DNA from: Siphonodentalium dalli
Lineage: Eukaryota; Mollusca; Scaphopoda; Gadilida; Siphonodentaliidae
Reading direction: 5' to 3'
Assembly: GCA_032622095.1 (NCBI GenBank)
Contig: CP136061.1
Location: forward strand, 116,510,754 to 116,574,753
Length of the DNA stretch: 64,000 nucleotides
In this document: piece by piece, positions 1 to 11,623 of the stretch
Numbering within the stretch: position 1 is the stretch's first letter
Layout of the letters: each line of letters starts with the position of its first letter
The notes under the pieces: model-generated
What the model saw: the letters and a program-made list of their open reading frames with translations, nothing else
The model's database searches: none
What the model was told of the DNA's origin: nothing
Translations under genes and position numbers: made by a program

Positions 1-118
1 AAGACACCACAGAGGCCCGGCAAATGGCCTTGCTATAACTGAGAATTCCTTATGTTGGTGAATCACCAAAATCAAGTGACATTTATTACGTTGGCAGAAC
101 AAGAAGTGATGCTAACCT

Positions 119-348
119 TTAACCCTTTTATGACGGGGGCCGTGCTGGTGCAGCATTAAAGATCCTGTGTCAGTGCTTATATAAGACTCGGAGAATGCAC
201 TGGTTTACAATGTCAAGGTAAATATGGTTAGGCTAATGTATTAACTTATATATGCGAGGATCCATATGAGAGACTCGCATATGTAAGAGAATGCATTGTC
301 ACAGGGTTTTTGCAAAATTTCAGGATGATCCAGTCATAGAAGGGTTAA
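119..348. mobile_element. TTAA-flanked hairpin MITE (piggyBac-like ends)
   Basis: Both ends carry TTAA (119-122 and 345-348), and the outer bases are inverted: TTAACCCTTTTATGAC at the left, and the complement of TCATAGAAGGGTTAA at the right. TTAA duplication with CCC-starting termini is the known habit of piggyBac elements. The interior holds a diverged copy of the window's recurrent hairpin (about 230-305). There is no coding capacity, so this would be a non-autonomous copy. Confidence 0.7.
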
Positions 349-1935
349 AAATTGTAAATTTCGTGGTTTTGTAAATTCCGAATTCAAGAGTCAAGGTCTG
401 CATGTATCGACTAATGAAGAGTCAAACAATTATTTGTTTTCTATCTTTGAGGTAATATGTAGTAGTCTCCAGTCTGAGTGAACTCAGAATATTGAACAGC
501 TACACTTTCGATAGTCTGAAACAAACAGCAGAGAATGCCATTACTTTTTAAAACAGTATTACGTCGGTTTCAGTCATTAATTAATGACGACAGCTAGGGC
601 TCAATCGAAGCCCATCAGAAGATAGTTGCGTAGAATTTTAATGCGAAACCTGGGCGGTGACGTCATCATGTGGTGAAGTGGTAATACAAAGGAGTACGCA
701 TGGAGGACACCGGAATGTTTCAGACGATCGAACAGGCAGCTGTCCAATAGACTAGGTTCATTCGGGCTCCATAGTCTATAGAAGATGATTGCCACGGGTT
801 TTCTCTATGTTCTCATATCCATGCCTTGGACACCGCGACACAATATTCTTTCTTGCACATGAACTCTCCATTTGAATGGAGACACTTATGATATACAGTT
901 ACCGCCTGGACGACGGTCGCCAAGGCGGTCGCCAGTGCACGAACAGTATATATATCAACCATCGGCACGAGTTATTGTGATGTGCACCATCCGCCACCTA
1001 CATAGTGCTGTGCGCCATCTACCGGATACACGTCCTTCACCTTGAGCAAAATAATGTTGCCATAGCAACGAACGATCTGCACCCCAAAAAGCGATGAGAT
1101 TATATCCCGTATTCCTATATAATCACTGTCATTTCCTCCGCGTCGAATAAAAACAACTCATGAATGTTACTAAACACAACAGAAGAATGTCACAGGAAAC
1201 TGTATACGACGAATTTGGGTAACTTGTGTCAGTGGCACGTGTTTGCTGCTGCTTCCGGTTCGCCGGCTTCACATTTCTCTCCACCGGAGCGGAGTTTGGC
1301 TGTTGTTTCTGAAGTAAAGATAAAGTTATGATTTATTTCATGTATAGAAAAATGACTGATAGACAAAGTTTCCGCCGTCATCGCCATGCAGTCAATAATC
1401 TTTGTCGATACAGGTACACTTCATACTCAACCCGGCCGGTATAAGATCAGGTACGATCCGGCATTGCAACAATATTCTATTTATATTCTCGATCATGTTT
1501 CAGTAACGATGACTCAATAAATGGGGGTCGTCCTGTTCACCCGGCGGCTATTGTTTCGGGTAGGTGTTTGGGCAGGTGTGATAATCCTCAACATCACAGA
1601 GCTGCCGACTATAGTTTTTATCATAATTGTTACTGGGAATTGGTGGCGATGGCTAATTTCGACGGCGGTGAGCGGCCGGACGATGAGGATAATTGGGGTT
1701 TTTGGAAAATTCAAATCTCGAGGAATACAGCGCGTAGAGGGCTCATTTTGGTGTCTAACGAAAGGCCGATATTCGCCCTATCCACACACATATTAACCCC
1801 GCCACTGAACGGACACCGGAAGTTGCATTATGAACGAAGAAATGCACATGTGATATATTTCAACAAATTTATTAAATACTCAAGATATATATATAACAAA
1901 TACTATCAATATAACATAACATGAATTATAGCACA
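349..1935. other. No supported gene
   Basis: This intergenic stretch shows no convincing gene. Base composition becomes less AT-rich around 880-1830, and both strands carry open frames of 66-118 codons at 1514-1924. They overlap each other and have no recognisable domain. It could be the 3' flank of the MULE element that ends at 1936, or host regulatory DNA. Confidence 0.4.
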
Positions 1936-3070
1936 TTAATGTTTGATACTGTTTGATACTGAATCCATGTATTGGAGAATATCTATTTCGCCTGCGCCGA
2001 AAACTCTCTTGAAATGTCTGATGGAATTGTCAACTTTGCGATATCGCATCTTGCGTGGGCCAATCCTTCCACCCGCTCTCAATTGGATGACGGTTGCTTC
2101 CTGGTAAGGTTGCTCTTTCTTCAGGAAATCTATCAACCTGAAGAAACGTTGGTATGTGTGTTGGGTCTTGTTGGGAAGTAAGCCATACACCAAAGGGCAC
2201 ATCTTTCCGGCGACGAATGCGTGTATCGTATACAGTTGAAAGAAGATCGTTGGGCTTTTCTCAAACGTTCCATCACAGAAGATCGTTCCGGCAACAGCTA
2301 AATTTTCTAGATTTTCTCTGGTCGCGAATATCAGAATCTTTTCAGTCTCTCCGTCATCGGCTAGTAGGAAGTTGTGGTTGTTGGCTGTTGTTTTGTATAC
2401 ACCAGGAAGGTAGACTCATGAACGATGAATTGGTAACTTTGGCTGCATGGTTTTCGGCTCTGGCATGATACAATGCTGTTTTGACGTTGTAATATGTCGG
2501 GATTTTCGCTATAATTTCAGGGTCGGTCTCGTCTGCTCGAAGATCTGTTGGAGAGAAAAAATAGCATGGTTAAATTATAAACATTAATAGAGTTATTACT
2601 TGCTTAGTATTCTCTATTCTTTAATAATAATTATAATATATATAATATAACATTACACCAGTTTTACTTTAGTTATTACTTGCTTAGTTTTCTTTCTGAA
2701 TACTAATATAAAGAGCGTTGCCAGATTAATGAGAATGCGAAATTAAATTTACTCAGTACATACTTCCTATTTCTTCCTGGTATAGCGTTGTTACTGGCTT
2801 GTTACTTGTCTTAACAAGCTTTTTGAGGTCTGCAATCCAGGAATCTGCTGCTACTTGGTTGAAATCAGGTTCGTGGTTATGGTTGCCGCTGTTGGATATC
2901 ACCATATCGTTCTCAGTGTTGGTGGTTGCACGGCAGTCTTTCTTACAACATCGCCAATGAATTCGATCATTTCTCCTTGATTTAACGGAGAATTTGTAGT
3001 CATCATATACCAGATACTTTCCACCTCTAGTATTTGGAATATAATTTACGTTCACTTGTGTGCTTGCCAT
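1936..3070 (-). pseudogene. Decayed FLYWCH/MULE transposase gene
   Basis: Reading on the minus strand from ATG at 3070, the first exon (2764-3070) encodes a FLYWCH-type zinc finger: the start of the fold (GGKYLVYDDYKFSVKS), then WRCCKKDC and the HNH pair in GNHNHEPD. A strong donor (GTATGT) at 2763 and an acceptor ending CAACAG at 2545 remove a 219-bp intron and keep the frame. Exon 2 (1936-2544) continues with RADETDPEIIAKIP. After a +1 frame change near 2405-2420 it reads into the MULE catalytic-type segment FCDGTFEKSP, followed by CPLVYGLLPNKTQHTYQRFF. The frame then degrades and stops at 1936, well short of a full MULE transposase (usually several hundred residues more). The element would cut and paste its own DNA. 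This copy is truncated and frameshifted, so it is not functional. FLYWCH plus MULE is a known pairing in invertebrate transposons. Confidence 0.8.
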
Positions 3071-3582
3071 CGTGTTTATGTCAGACCAGGGAATCTAACA
3101 GTATATATATTCAGTAGTGAACTCTACTTAAAACACTGATAATAATTCATAATACATCTTTACAAACAAATAATAAAACGTGTAAAATAAATAAACTGAA
3201 TGTGGCTCACGCTATTAAACGTTATTCACCACCAACAGTTATGGACTGTGACAACACTGGACCCAGGTGTTTTGATATGGACTATAATCTCCGCCGGCCA
3301 AGTCGTTAATCTCTGCCTGCCGGGTAGACAGGATATACCCAATAAATGTGGCTGAGATAACAATACGTTAATCGAGTAAAGCTCTACTCAAGTCAAAACG
3401 AGTAAGTGAGTCAAAACAATAGGATTACGACAAAGCGTGTCGTGTCGTGTCGGCGTGTACGGTCTCAATACAAACCTAAACCGAAGAGCTAAACGGAATG
3501 ACACCACATGCGTGTGACTTGGGCGATAGACGCCCACGTGCGCTCATATTATCAGTTACTACGTTTGTTTTACCTTTTACAG

Positions 3583-3673
3583 TTTTGGGACAGGAGCCGG
3601 TATAGTCAAAAGACACATTGAGTGCGCACTGCGCACACACTATCTAGTGAATATACCGGCTCCTGTCCCAAAA
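3583..3673. repeat. 91-bp foldback with 22-bp perfect arms
   Basis: The arms 3583-3604 and 3652-3673 are exact inverted copies (starting TTTTGGGACAGGAGCCGG). The loop contains another palindrome, GTGCGCACTGCGCAC. It may be a mini foldback element; no target duplication is obvious. Confidence 0.75.
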
Positions 3674-3876
3674 TTAACTGACTGCGCACCACTTAATAAA
3701 CAAATTCAGTGACAAAATTTATATTAGTTAGCACCGAAAAAGGTTTTCAAGAAAAGTTGCCAGGTAATTTTACGTGTTCTGCATGTGAACGCAGCCTTAT
3801 GCGTGTGTATGATTACGTGCATTTATCGAGTAATACGCCCTGTCACTAACTCGCGGCCATATTGGATCCACCAGGT

Positions 3877-4017
3877 CCGGTTCCGTGGTTTTGGTGCTAC
3901 AGGTCAAAGTTTTTGGAGTAACATTGCATATATGGAAGTAATGAATAATTCAAAAGCTCCATACATGGAAATGCTACTCCAAAACTTTGATCAGTAGCAC
4001 TAAAACCACGGAACCGG
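3877..4017. repeat. Foldback element, arms about 55 bp
   Basis: The left arm starts CCGGTTCCGTGGTTTTGG near 3877. The right arm ends with its complement at 4017, with a few mismatches and an AT-rich loop. Further degenerate inverted sequence (ACGGAACC-type) continues to about 4045. Confidence 0.7.
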
Positions 4018-4679
4018 GCTGGAAGAATATCCGAAACCATGGAACGGAGCTGGGTGAACGGCCGCAACCCAGTTATATCGCTTATTGGGTACGCGGTTGT
4101 TACATATACTTATATCGGAATACATGTACAGACTAGAACAAAACATATAATGGTATATACGTATACATACGCGTAACCAATATAAATAGCTTTCACATAT
4201 GTTCCGCAATAATATTCTTTTTAAATTTTGATAGGTAGTTTAAATATATAAATGTTATAGTTGGTATATTTAATTCACAGAGCCTTTGATCCCGAGTGAT
4301 CCTTTGAAGACTGTAATTTCTTACTTTACGGTTCGCATCTTTAATTTTAGGTAGACCATTAACAGGGGCGCTAGGAAATAACTCATTTTTATCACAAAAT
4401 CACAGAAATGAGATGATGGCGATAAAATGTTACGACCCGTTGTTACTCTCCGCTTAACAAAACTATTCATTAATTTATCTTTAGAATAAGCGCTCAACGT
4501 CTATGGGTATACAGGCTTGATATAGAACATTTTCGACTATGATGCTTGCTTGGAGTGGGGTTTCGAAAGCTTCAAGTCGCTAAGGGACTTAGTTGAATGT
4601 ATCGGCCGGAATAATCTGGACAAGAAGGTACAATATAATATGTTTTACTTAAATAGCTCAGAGTTAGCCACCCCGCCCG

Positions 4680-4800
4680 ATGGTAGCTATCGGGATCATA
4701 TATAGCCCCAAGTCGGGGATCATATAGCCCCTGCGTAAGGAGATCCTGATAATATTCCCCCCATGTTGGGGATCATAGCCCCTGCGTTGGGGAAATCCTG
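4680..4800. repeat. Short degenerate direct repeats
   Basis: The motif GGGATCATATAGCCCC recurs about four times with small changes, giving a local C/G-run pattern. No element ends were identified. Confidence 0.5.
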
Positions 4801-5115
4801 GTGCCATCACCTGTATAAAATCAAGAGAAGACTGACAATGATTTAAACAGAAAGTCCAACATTTGGGTTATCGCGCGAACAATTATTTTAAGTAACCTGA
4901 CGACTTCGTTCAGTCAACGGCTCTCTGCACGCTCAGAGCTTGACTCACTGTGGTCAAACATAGCCGTAATGATTGGGTTGTCAACGGACACATATTACAT
5001 GGTCTGTATGATCCATGTAAAACGACAAACACACGATACTTACAGAGATTACATGCATGTGTGTATCCACCATATAACTCAAACTTTCAAGATATGTTAA
5101 CTGTGGTAGTAAATC

Positions 5116-5747
5116 ACCATTATAATTTTCAATATAGTCCAAAGGTCTTACATATAATCGAAGCGATATATCTATACGCATTTTCGTGCAAAGTGTGTAC
5201 TCGTGTGTACCCGAAGATGCTTCAGCACTAGAGGATCTCCGATAACCGGTTTTTATAGTTTCTTTAGAAACTTATTTAGAAAGTTACTTTTTTCTTTTTT
5301 AGTTTAGTTTCTCTGTAGCCCCAAATTGGTAATAATGCATAATCGAGGTGCCCAATTGGTGCATGTAAATCACCATTTTCACCACCTGGGAACTTAAATC
5401 TGAATCTAGGTCTCCCATAGCAGATGAAACCATTCGGAATGAGTCCCCATGCAGAAGATGAATTTGGTGACGTTAATCACTTGTGCTGGATAGCGTCACT
5501 AAATTACCCTCTGGGGACGTCATTCTGCAAATGTCCGGCACCATATATTCAGGCCTGTCTGGGTCAGAATTGTCCAACACCCCTTACGACCCTATATGGT
5601 TGAATCATTCCAACTGATTGCAACTTCAGCCCAACAACGACCGAACGTCAGCCGATATTCTGAACGTAAATTCACAGTAAATACTGATTGAAATAGAGAA
5701 TACCGAAATATCTCATTCGTGTCTGCCATGGAAGGACATATCGAATT
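5116..5747. repeat. Tandem duplication, copy 1 (eroded)
   Basis: This is the first copy of a segment repeated directly downstream at 5751-6588. It starts ACCATTATAATTTTCAATAT, includes CTCCGATAACCGG and TCTCCCATAGCAGATG blocks, and ends TGCCATGGAAGGACATATCG. It has lost most of the left arm of the palindrome that is complete in copy 2: the GAATTTGGTGACG...CGTCACTAAATTACCC hairpin near 5460-5540 is a shortened remnant. Confidence 0.75.
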
Positions 5748-5750
5748 TTC

Positions 5751-6588
5751 ACCATTATAATTTTCAATATAGTCCAAAGGTCTTACATATAATCGAAGCG
5801 ATATATCTACCCATTTTCGCGCAATGTGTTTGCTCGAAAAATCATCACCACTGGAGGATCTCCGATAATACCGGTTTTTAATTTCTTTAGAAACTTCTTA
5901 AGAAAGTTTCTTTCTTTTTTCTCTCTTTTAAAAAAAGTTTTTCTCTATATCCCCAAATTGGTAGACGACACAATGCATAATCCATGTGCCCAATGGGTGC
6001 ATGTACATCACCATTTTCACCATCTGGGAACTTAAATCTGAGTCTAGGTCTCCCATAGAAAATGAAACTATGCAGAATGAGTCCCCAGATGTATGAATTT
6101 GGTGACGATATACATGTATATGCGTAAGGTGTGTTACAGTTGAAAAGCTTTAGGCACCAGTTGGACAATTCTAACCCAGGCAGTCGTGAATATATGGTGC
6201 CAGACATTTACAGAATGAGGTCCCCAGAGGGTAATTTAGTGACGCTACCCAGCACAATGGACTATAGTCCCTTGGGCTGGCTAGCGTCACTAAATGACCA
6301 TCTGGGGCCTCATTCTGCAAATGTCTGGCACCATATATTCACGACTGCCTGGGTTAGAATTGTCCAACTGGTGCCTAAAGATTTTCAACTGTAACACCCC
6401 TTACGACCATATATGGTTAAAACATTCCAACTGATTGCAATTTCGGTCCAAAAAACGACCGAACGTCAGCCGAAATTCTGAACGTTATTTCACAGTTAAT
6501 ACTGATTGAAATATAGAGAATTCCTTCGATTTTCGTTTGAATACCGAAATATCTCATTCGTGTCTGCCATGGAAGGACATATCGATTT
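5751..6588. repeat. Tandem duplication, copy 2 (with full palindrome)
   Basis: This is the second copy of the unit at 5116-5747, about 635 bp downstream at its start. It is longer because it keeps both arms of the foldback at 6131-6397. Small indels and substitutions separate the copies, so the duplication is not very recent. Confidence 0.75.
6131..6397. repeat. 267-bp near-perfect palindrome (GAATGAGGTCCCC family)
   Basis: The arms of about 115-120 bp (6131-6250 and 6280-6397) are almost exact inverted copies. They begin GTGTTACAGTTGAAAA and include GAATGAGGTCCCCAGAGGG and AATTTAGTGACGCTA. The same inner arms occur alone as short hairpins at 28036-28130, 50661-50738, 51074-51167 and 52619-52711. 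This looks like the longest member of a foldback/MITE family. Confidence 0.85.
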
Positions 6589-8464
6589 TTTACGTGCGGC
6601 TGCATGCAAGCCGCGAGTGAAAGTTCTATATTTATTTCAAGACACGAATGAGATCTTTCATGCACTCAAACACAACACTGCATGTATATAGGTATTCTTT
6701 TTATTATATACGCCTTAATAATGCTCAAAGTTGCTAAATTATATGGCAATTTCCGTGTTCTTATATATGTTCGTGAGCGAAAGTTTGCCAAGACCGAATG
6801 CCGCGAACATGTTCGCAAACTGGACCGGGAACACTGGATGTGATGTCCTGTTCGGGGTCTATATTACCCAGTAAATGTACGCTGTAAAAACAAAGGATGT
6901 CCCGATTGTGCTCTATAATACTACGAACATTCATTGTCATACGCGATGCATAATCCTAACTCTACTCGAATAATTTTCTTCACATCTGCACGTGGACGCA
7001 CATCGCATTCTCGTTCCTATATAGCATTCCCATACACTTCCATACACCATAAATGCTACCGTATATTATTATGATTTCTCTAACGGGACTATGACCCTAT
7101 ACCGCTAGACATTCATATAAACATTACATATATGTAATATTGTTAATCTGAATTATCCCAAAACCTCACTCAACAAAGAGACTTTCCGGCGATCTATATA
7201 GATTCTCATTTAGTTTACCGAACTAAAGATGGTGGTATCTCTCGCCTGAATCCATTGTAGCAACAAAAAACTAACTGTTTTGTTCATATATTTAGAAAAT
7301 GTGAACAGTTCAAAATATTCATATGGAGAGACAATACATTTTAGATTCTAGTACTAGATTCTATAAAGTTTTATTTATGATTATAGTCTGCATGTGTGCG
7401 TGGATATGAATACAAGCATCTATTCTATTATTTATACTGATATACTTGTTTTAGGGGGTAGCAGGAAGACAGCCCGATAGGGCTAGGCTACCCCCGACAA
7501 TATACTGCTTTACCTTATTATGTATTTCTGCCATTGTATACATCATGTATATTGTAAATAAATTATCCTATCCTATCCTATTCTTACCTACGAATTCCAG
7601 GGAGTGAGAATCTAGGCTCGCAAACATGTTCTTGGTCAAACACCAGGCAGAGTTATCTCCCATCGCTCCGCTGAAATACCACTGCCACAAGGACATTTGG
7701 TAAGGATTTCTGACATGATCTTGGTTCTTATGTTTTAGGATTAAAATTTTCCATGTCTGGCTCAGTTCATATTGTTCTTATCGATACCCAAAGAATTATA
7801 CCATTATTGCAAACTTTTGGTGGTCAAAATAAGTTAATATGTGACTAAACATAGTTCCGTCGATACGTAAAAATGGATGTATCATCCTTCCGGCAGTGAT
7901 ATATTGCAGTGAAACGGAAAGGACGCCGTGCATGGAGTTTGGTTCCAATCACCAAGAACATGTCCGCAACTTGTTCGCAGGTCACCGTCTTGGTGGTTTC
8001 TAATTTCGCGAACATAGACGAACACTGATTCGAATACACTCTTTGGTTGAACAAGTTCGTCTTCGCTACTCTAATGTCGATCGGCTTGTGGTAGTTGAAG
8101 ACGATCGACTCGTTGTGTCATGCATGGTATTGACTTGTGTTTCCATTGGTGTCTATATATAGAGATTTTTATTTGCTCTGGGCACTATAGCGTATAGTGC
8201 GTAAACCTGACTTTTATTATCAGAGCATAGCTCTATAAAAGTCAGGACTGTATATCACTGAAAGCAGTACTCCGTCACTAATCATTGGTATGGACATTTA
8301 CTCGACTTTTCACAAGCGATAACACACACTAAAAAATATTATTTAACAACCAAAACTACCACATACTTGTAGATCAGAGCTTCTAGTACATTTCTAGTGT
8401 GGTGTCAATGCATGTTTCAGATGTTAGTCGTGACATTCTTCGCATAAAGCGAGAGCATATTTCT
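6589..8464. other. No supported gene; small hairpins
   Basis: I see no gene here. Two short hairpins stand out: 7454-7496 (GGGGTAG...CTACCCC around AGCCCGATAGGGCT) and 8206-8246 (CCTGACTTTTAT...ATAAAAGTCAGG). Around 7565-7585 there is a short TCCTA repeat. Confidence 0.4.
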
Positions 8465-8917
8465 AGGTTACACTGGTGTAAATACTATAGGCAGCTCCCC
8501 CTGCGGTTGCGGGAGGAGTATAGAGTTTCACAGTTAAAACACTCTGGGCTGTGATTGGTTGCATGAATTAAATGTAAACTGTTGACAAAAATTCAAGGAA
8601 TCATTCTCCCACAAACTTCATTTGCCAAGAGGCCCATTCATTAAAGGTGAAGTCTGTTGTGGCTGTTTAGAAATTTTAAGTGTGATTGAAAAAATGACAA
8701 TATTTTTTTAGTGCGGAACTGACCCTAGTCATGAAAAAACGAAAATTTGAAGTGGATTCCCTGCTAGACGGTGTTGATTTTTTTATTGGGTAAGTTTCCA
8801 CAGATGTCAAGCTCACATAATCCGAAGGCAGTTTGAACAGTTTCCATTTGACCTCTGATGCAGATCAACAAACGTTAACATTGAAGCCTATGGGAAATAT
8901 TTACACCAGTGTAACCT
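8465..8917. mobile_element. 453-bp MITE, copy 1
   Basis: The element is bounded by inverted ends AGGTTACACTGGTGTAAATA and its complement. It is non-coding. It is almost identical to copies at 9818-10270 and 11171-11623; one G/A or T/A change near the GGGTAAGTTTCC segment separates copy 1 from the others. A strongly diverged copy lies near 54415-54660. Confidence 0.85.
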
Positions 8918-9817
8918 AAAGGGAAAAAATAGCTTTTTATCATTTTTGATTCCTGGGAGTCACTTTAAAGCATTTTAATGCATTTTACAGAGCCTGGTCT
9001 TTCAGTCCAATGAATATCTCATGCTTGGTGTGGCTATTCTTGCTGCTGATGTCTTCTTTCACTTACATCAGCCAAAAAAATAGTAAGATTTTTCATAAAA
9101 AATGACAATTTTTCAAGGTATTTTCAAAAAAATTCAAGGTGGTAATAGTCACATGATAATGCAAATGACCCATAACATGAGCATGTCAACGACACATATA
9201 TCAATTGTTATAAGAACCTAATCTAACAAGTATTTTGGATTTTATAGCCAGTGATATACAGATATATATCATAAAAGTGTGTCATTTCCACTGGTGGGTA
9301 TGGTCATTTGAAGGTTAATAGCACTAAAACTTGGACACATTTAAGAAAATGCTTCAGCAATTCAAAGAGAGCATATCTTTATTCAACTAATTCAATATAC
9401 ACCCACATCCAGTTATCTTGGATCACCCTTGCAGACCTGAAAATGTCATATTTTATTCTTCAATGTGCTGATAAAGTCATGCGCTTGATGCTCAGCTGAT
9501 CAGATCTGGACTCAATGACCTCACATCACCAGAAGTTCTCTCATGGAAAGAATATTGTACAGTCTTCCATAGCTGATCCAAGTTTACAACACCAGACCCC
9601 TAAAACTGAGTGAAAATGGGGCCTGAACATGACTGGTGGTGGAAAATTGTGCCTTTTTGATGAATAATTTGTTAAAGGGGGTGGGGTTAAATTGTGTGTG
9701 ATAAATAAAGAACCATAGGGGTGATATTGTTTTTGAACACATTTTTTCCATTGATGGGCAATTCTGAAGAAATGTAGGGAGTTACAATTATTCCGCGAAA
9801 AAGCGGGCTATCGCTTT
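8918..9817. repeat. 900-bp spacer unit, copy 1
   Basis: This is the DNA between MITE copies 1 and 2, repeated at 10271-11170 with only isolated changes (for example TTTACAACACC against TTTGCAACACC). It contains a 63-codon open frame at 9308-9499 that repeats identically. The frame has no recognisable domain and I do not treat it as a gene. Confidence 0.85.
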
Positions 9818-10270
9818 AGGTTACACTGGTGTAAATACTATAGGCAGCTCCCCCTGCGGTTGCGGGAGGAGTATAGAGTTTCACAGTTAAAACACTCTGG
9901 GCTGTGATTGGTTGCATGAATTAAATGTAAACTGTTGACAAAAATTCAAGGAATCATTCTCCCACAAACTTCATTTGCCAAGAGGCCCATTCATTAAAGG
10001 TGAAGTCTGTTGTGGCTGTTTAGAAATTTTAAGTGTGATTGAAAAAATGACAATATTTTTTTAGTGCGGAACTGACCCTAGTCATGAAAAAACGAAAATT
10101 TGAAGTGGATTCCCTGCTAGACGGTGTTGATTTTTTTATTGGGAAAGTTTCCACAGATGTCAAGCTCACATAATCCGAAGGCAGTTTGAACAGTTTCCAT
10201 TTGACCTCTGATGCAGATCAACAAACGTTAACATTGAAGCCTATGGGAAATATTTACACCAGTGTAACCT
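9818..10270. mobile_element. 453-bp MITE, copy 2
   Basis: Same ends and length as the copy at 8465. The exact offset is 1353 bp, so it was copied together with the spacer and not inserted independently. Confidence 0.85.
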
Positions 10271-11170
10271 AAAGGGAAAAAATAGCTTTTTATCATTTTT
10301 GATTCCTGGGAGTCACTTTAAAGCATTTTAATGCATTTTACAGAGCCTGGTCTTTCAGTCCAATGAATATCTCATGCTTGGTGTGGCTATTCTTGCTGCT
10401 GATGTCTTCTTTCACTTACATCAGCCAAAAAAATAGTAAGATTTTTCATAAAAAATGACAATTTTTCAAGGTATTTTCAAAAAAAATCAAGGTGGTAATA
10501 GTCACATGATAATGCAAATGACCCATAACATGAGCATGTCAACGACACATATATCAATTGTTATAAGAACCTAATCTAACAAGTATTTTGGATTTTATAG
10601 CCAGTGATATACAGATATATATCATAAAAGTGTGTCATTTCCACTGGTGGGTATGGTCATTTGAAGGTTAATAGCACTAAAACTTGGACACATTTAAGAA
10701 AATGCTTCAGCAATTCAAAGAGAGCATATCTTTATTCAACTAATTCAATATACACCCACATCCAGTTATCTTGGATCACCCTTGCAGACCTGAAAATGTC
10801 ATATTTTATTCTTCAATGTGCTGATAAAGTCATGCGCTTGATGCTCAGCTGATCAGATCTGGACTCAATGACCTCACATCACCAGAAGTTCTCTCATGGA
10901 AAGAATATTGTACAGTCTTCCATAGCTGATCCAAGTTTGCAACACCAGACCCCTAAAACTGAGTGAAAATGGGGCCTGAACATGACTGGTGGTGGAAAAT
11001 TGTGCCTTTTTGATGAATAATTTGTTAAAGGGGGTGGGGTTAAATTGTGTGTGATAAATAAAGAACCATAGGGGTGATATTGTTTTTGAACACATTTTTT
11101 CCATTGATGGGCAATTCTGAAGAAATGTAGGGAGTTACAATTATTCCGCGAAAAAGCGGGCTATCGCTTT
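10271..11170. repeat. 900-bp spacer unit, copy 2
   Basis: Second spacer of the 1353-bp tandem array. It ends GCGGGCTATCGCTTT, immediately before MITE copy 3, as copy 1 does before MITE copy 2. Confidence 0.85.
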
Positions 11171-11623
11171 AGGTTACACTGGTGTAAATACTATAGGCAG
11201 CTCCCCCTGCGGTTGCGGGAGGAGTATAGAGTTTCACAGTTAAAACACTCTGGGCTGTGATTGGTTGCATGAATTAAATGTAAACTGTTGACAAAAATTC
11301 AAGGAATCATTCTCCCACAAACTTCATTTGCCAAGAGGCCCATTCATTAAAGGTGAAGTCCGTTGTGGCTGTTTAGAAATTTTAAGTGTGATTGAAAAAA
11401 TGACAATATTTTTTTAGTGCGGAACTGACCCTAGTCATGAAAAAACGAAAATTTGAAGTGGATTCCCTGCTAGACGGTGTTGATTTTTTTATTGGGAAAG
11501 TTTCCACAGATGTCAAGCTCACATAATCCGAAGGCAGTTTGAACAGTTTCCATTTGACCTCTGATGCAGATCAACAAACGTTAACATTGAAGCCTATGGG
11601 AAATATTTACACCAGTGTAACCT
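11171..11623. mobile_element. 453-bp MITE, copy 3 (array end)
   Basis: This third copy closes the array. The sequence after GTGTAACCT at 11623 no longer matches the spacer, so the array both begins and ends with a MITE. Confidence 0.85.

Noticed and set aside
9308-10852. Identical 63-codon frames at 9308-9499 and 10661-10852
   Set aside because: Identity is explained by the 1353-bp duplication; the frame has no motif and poor coding composition.
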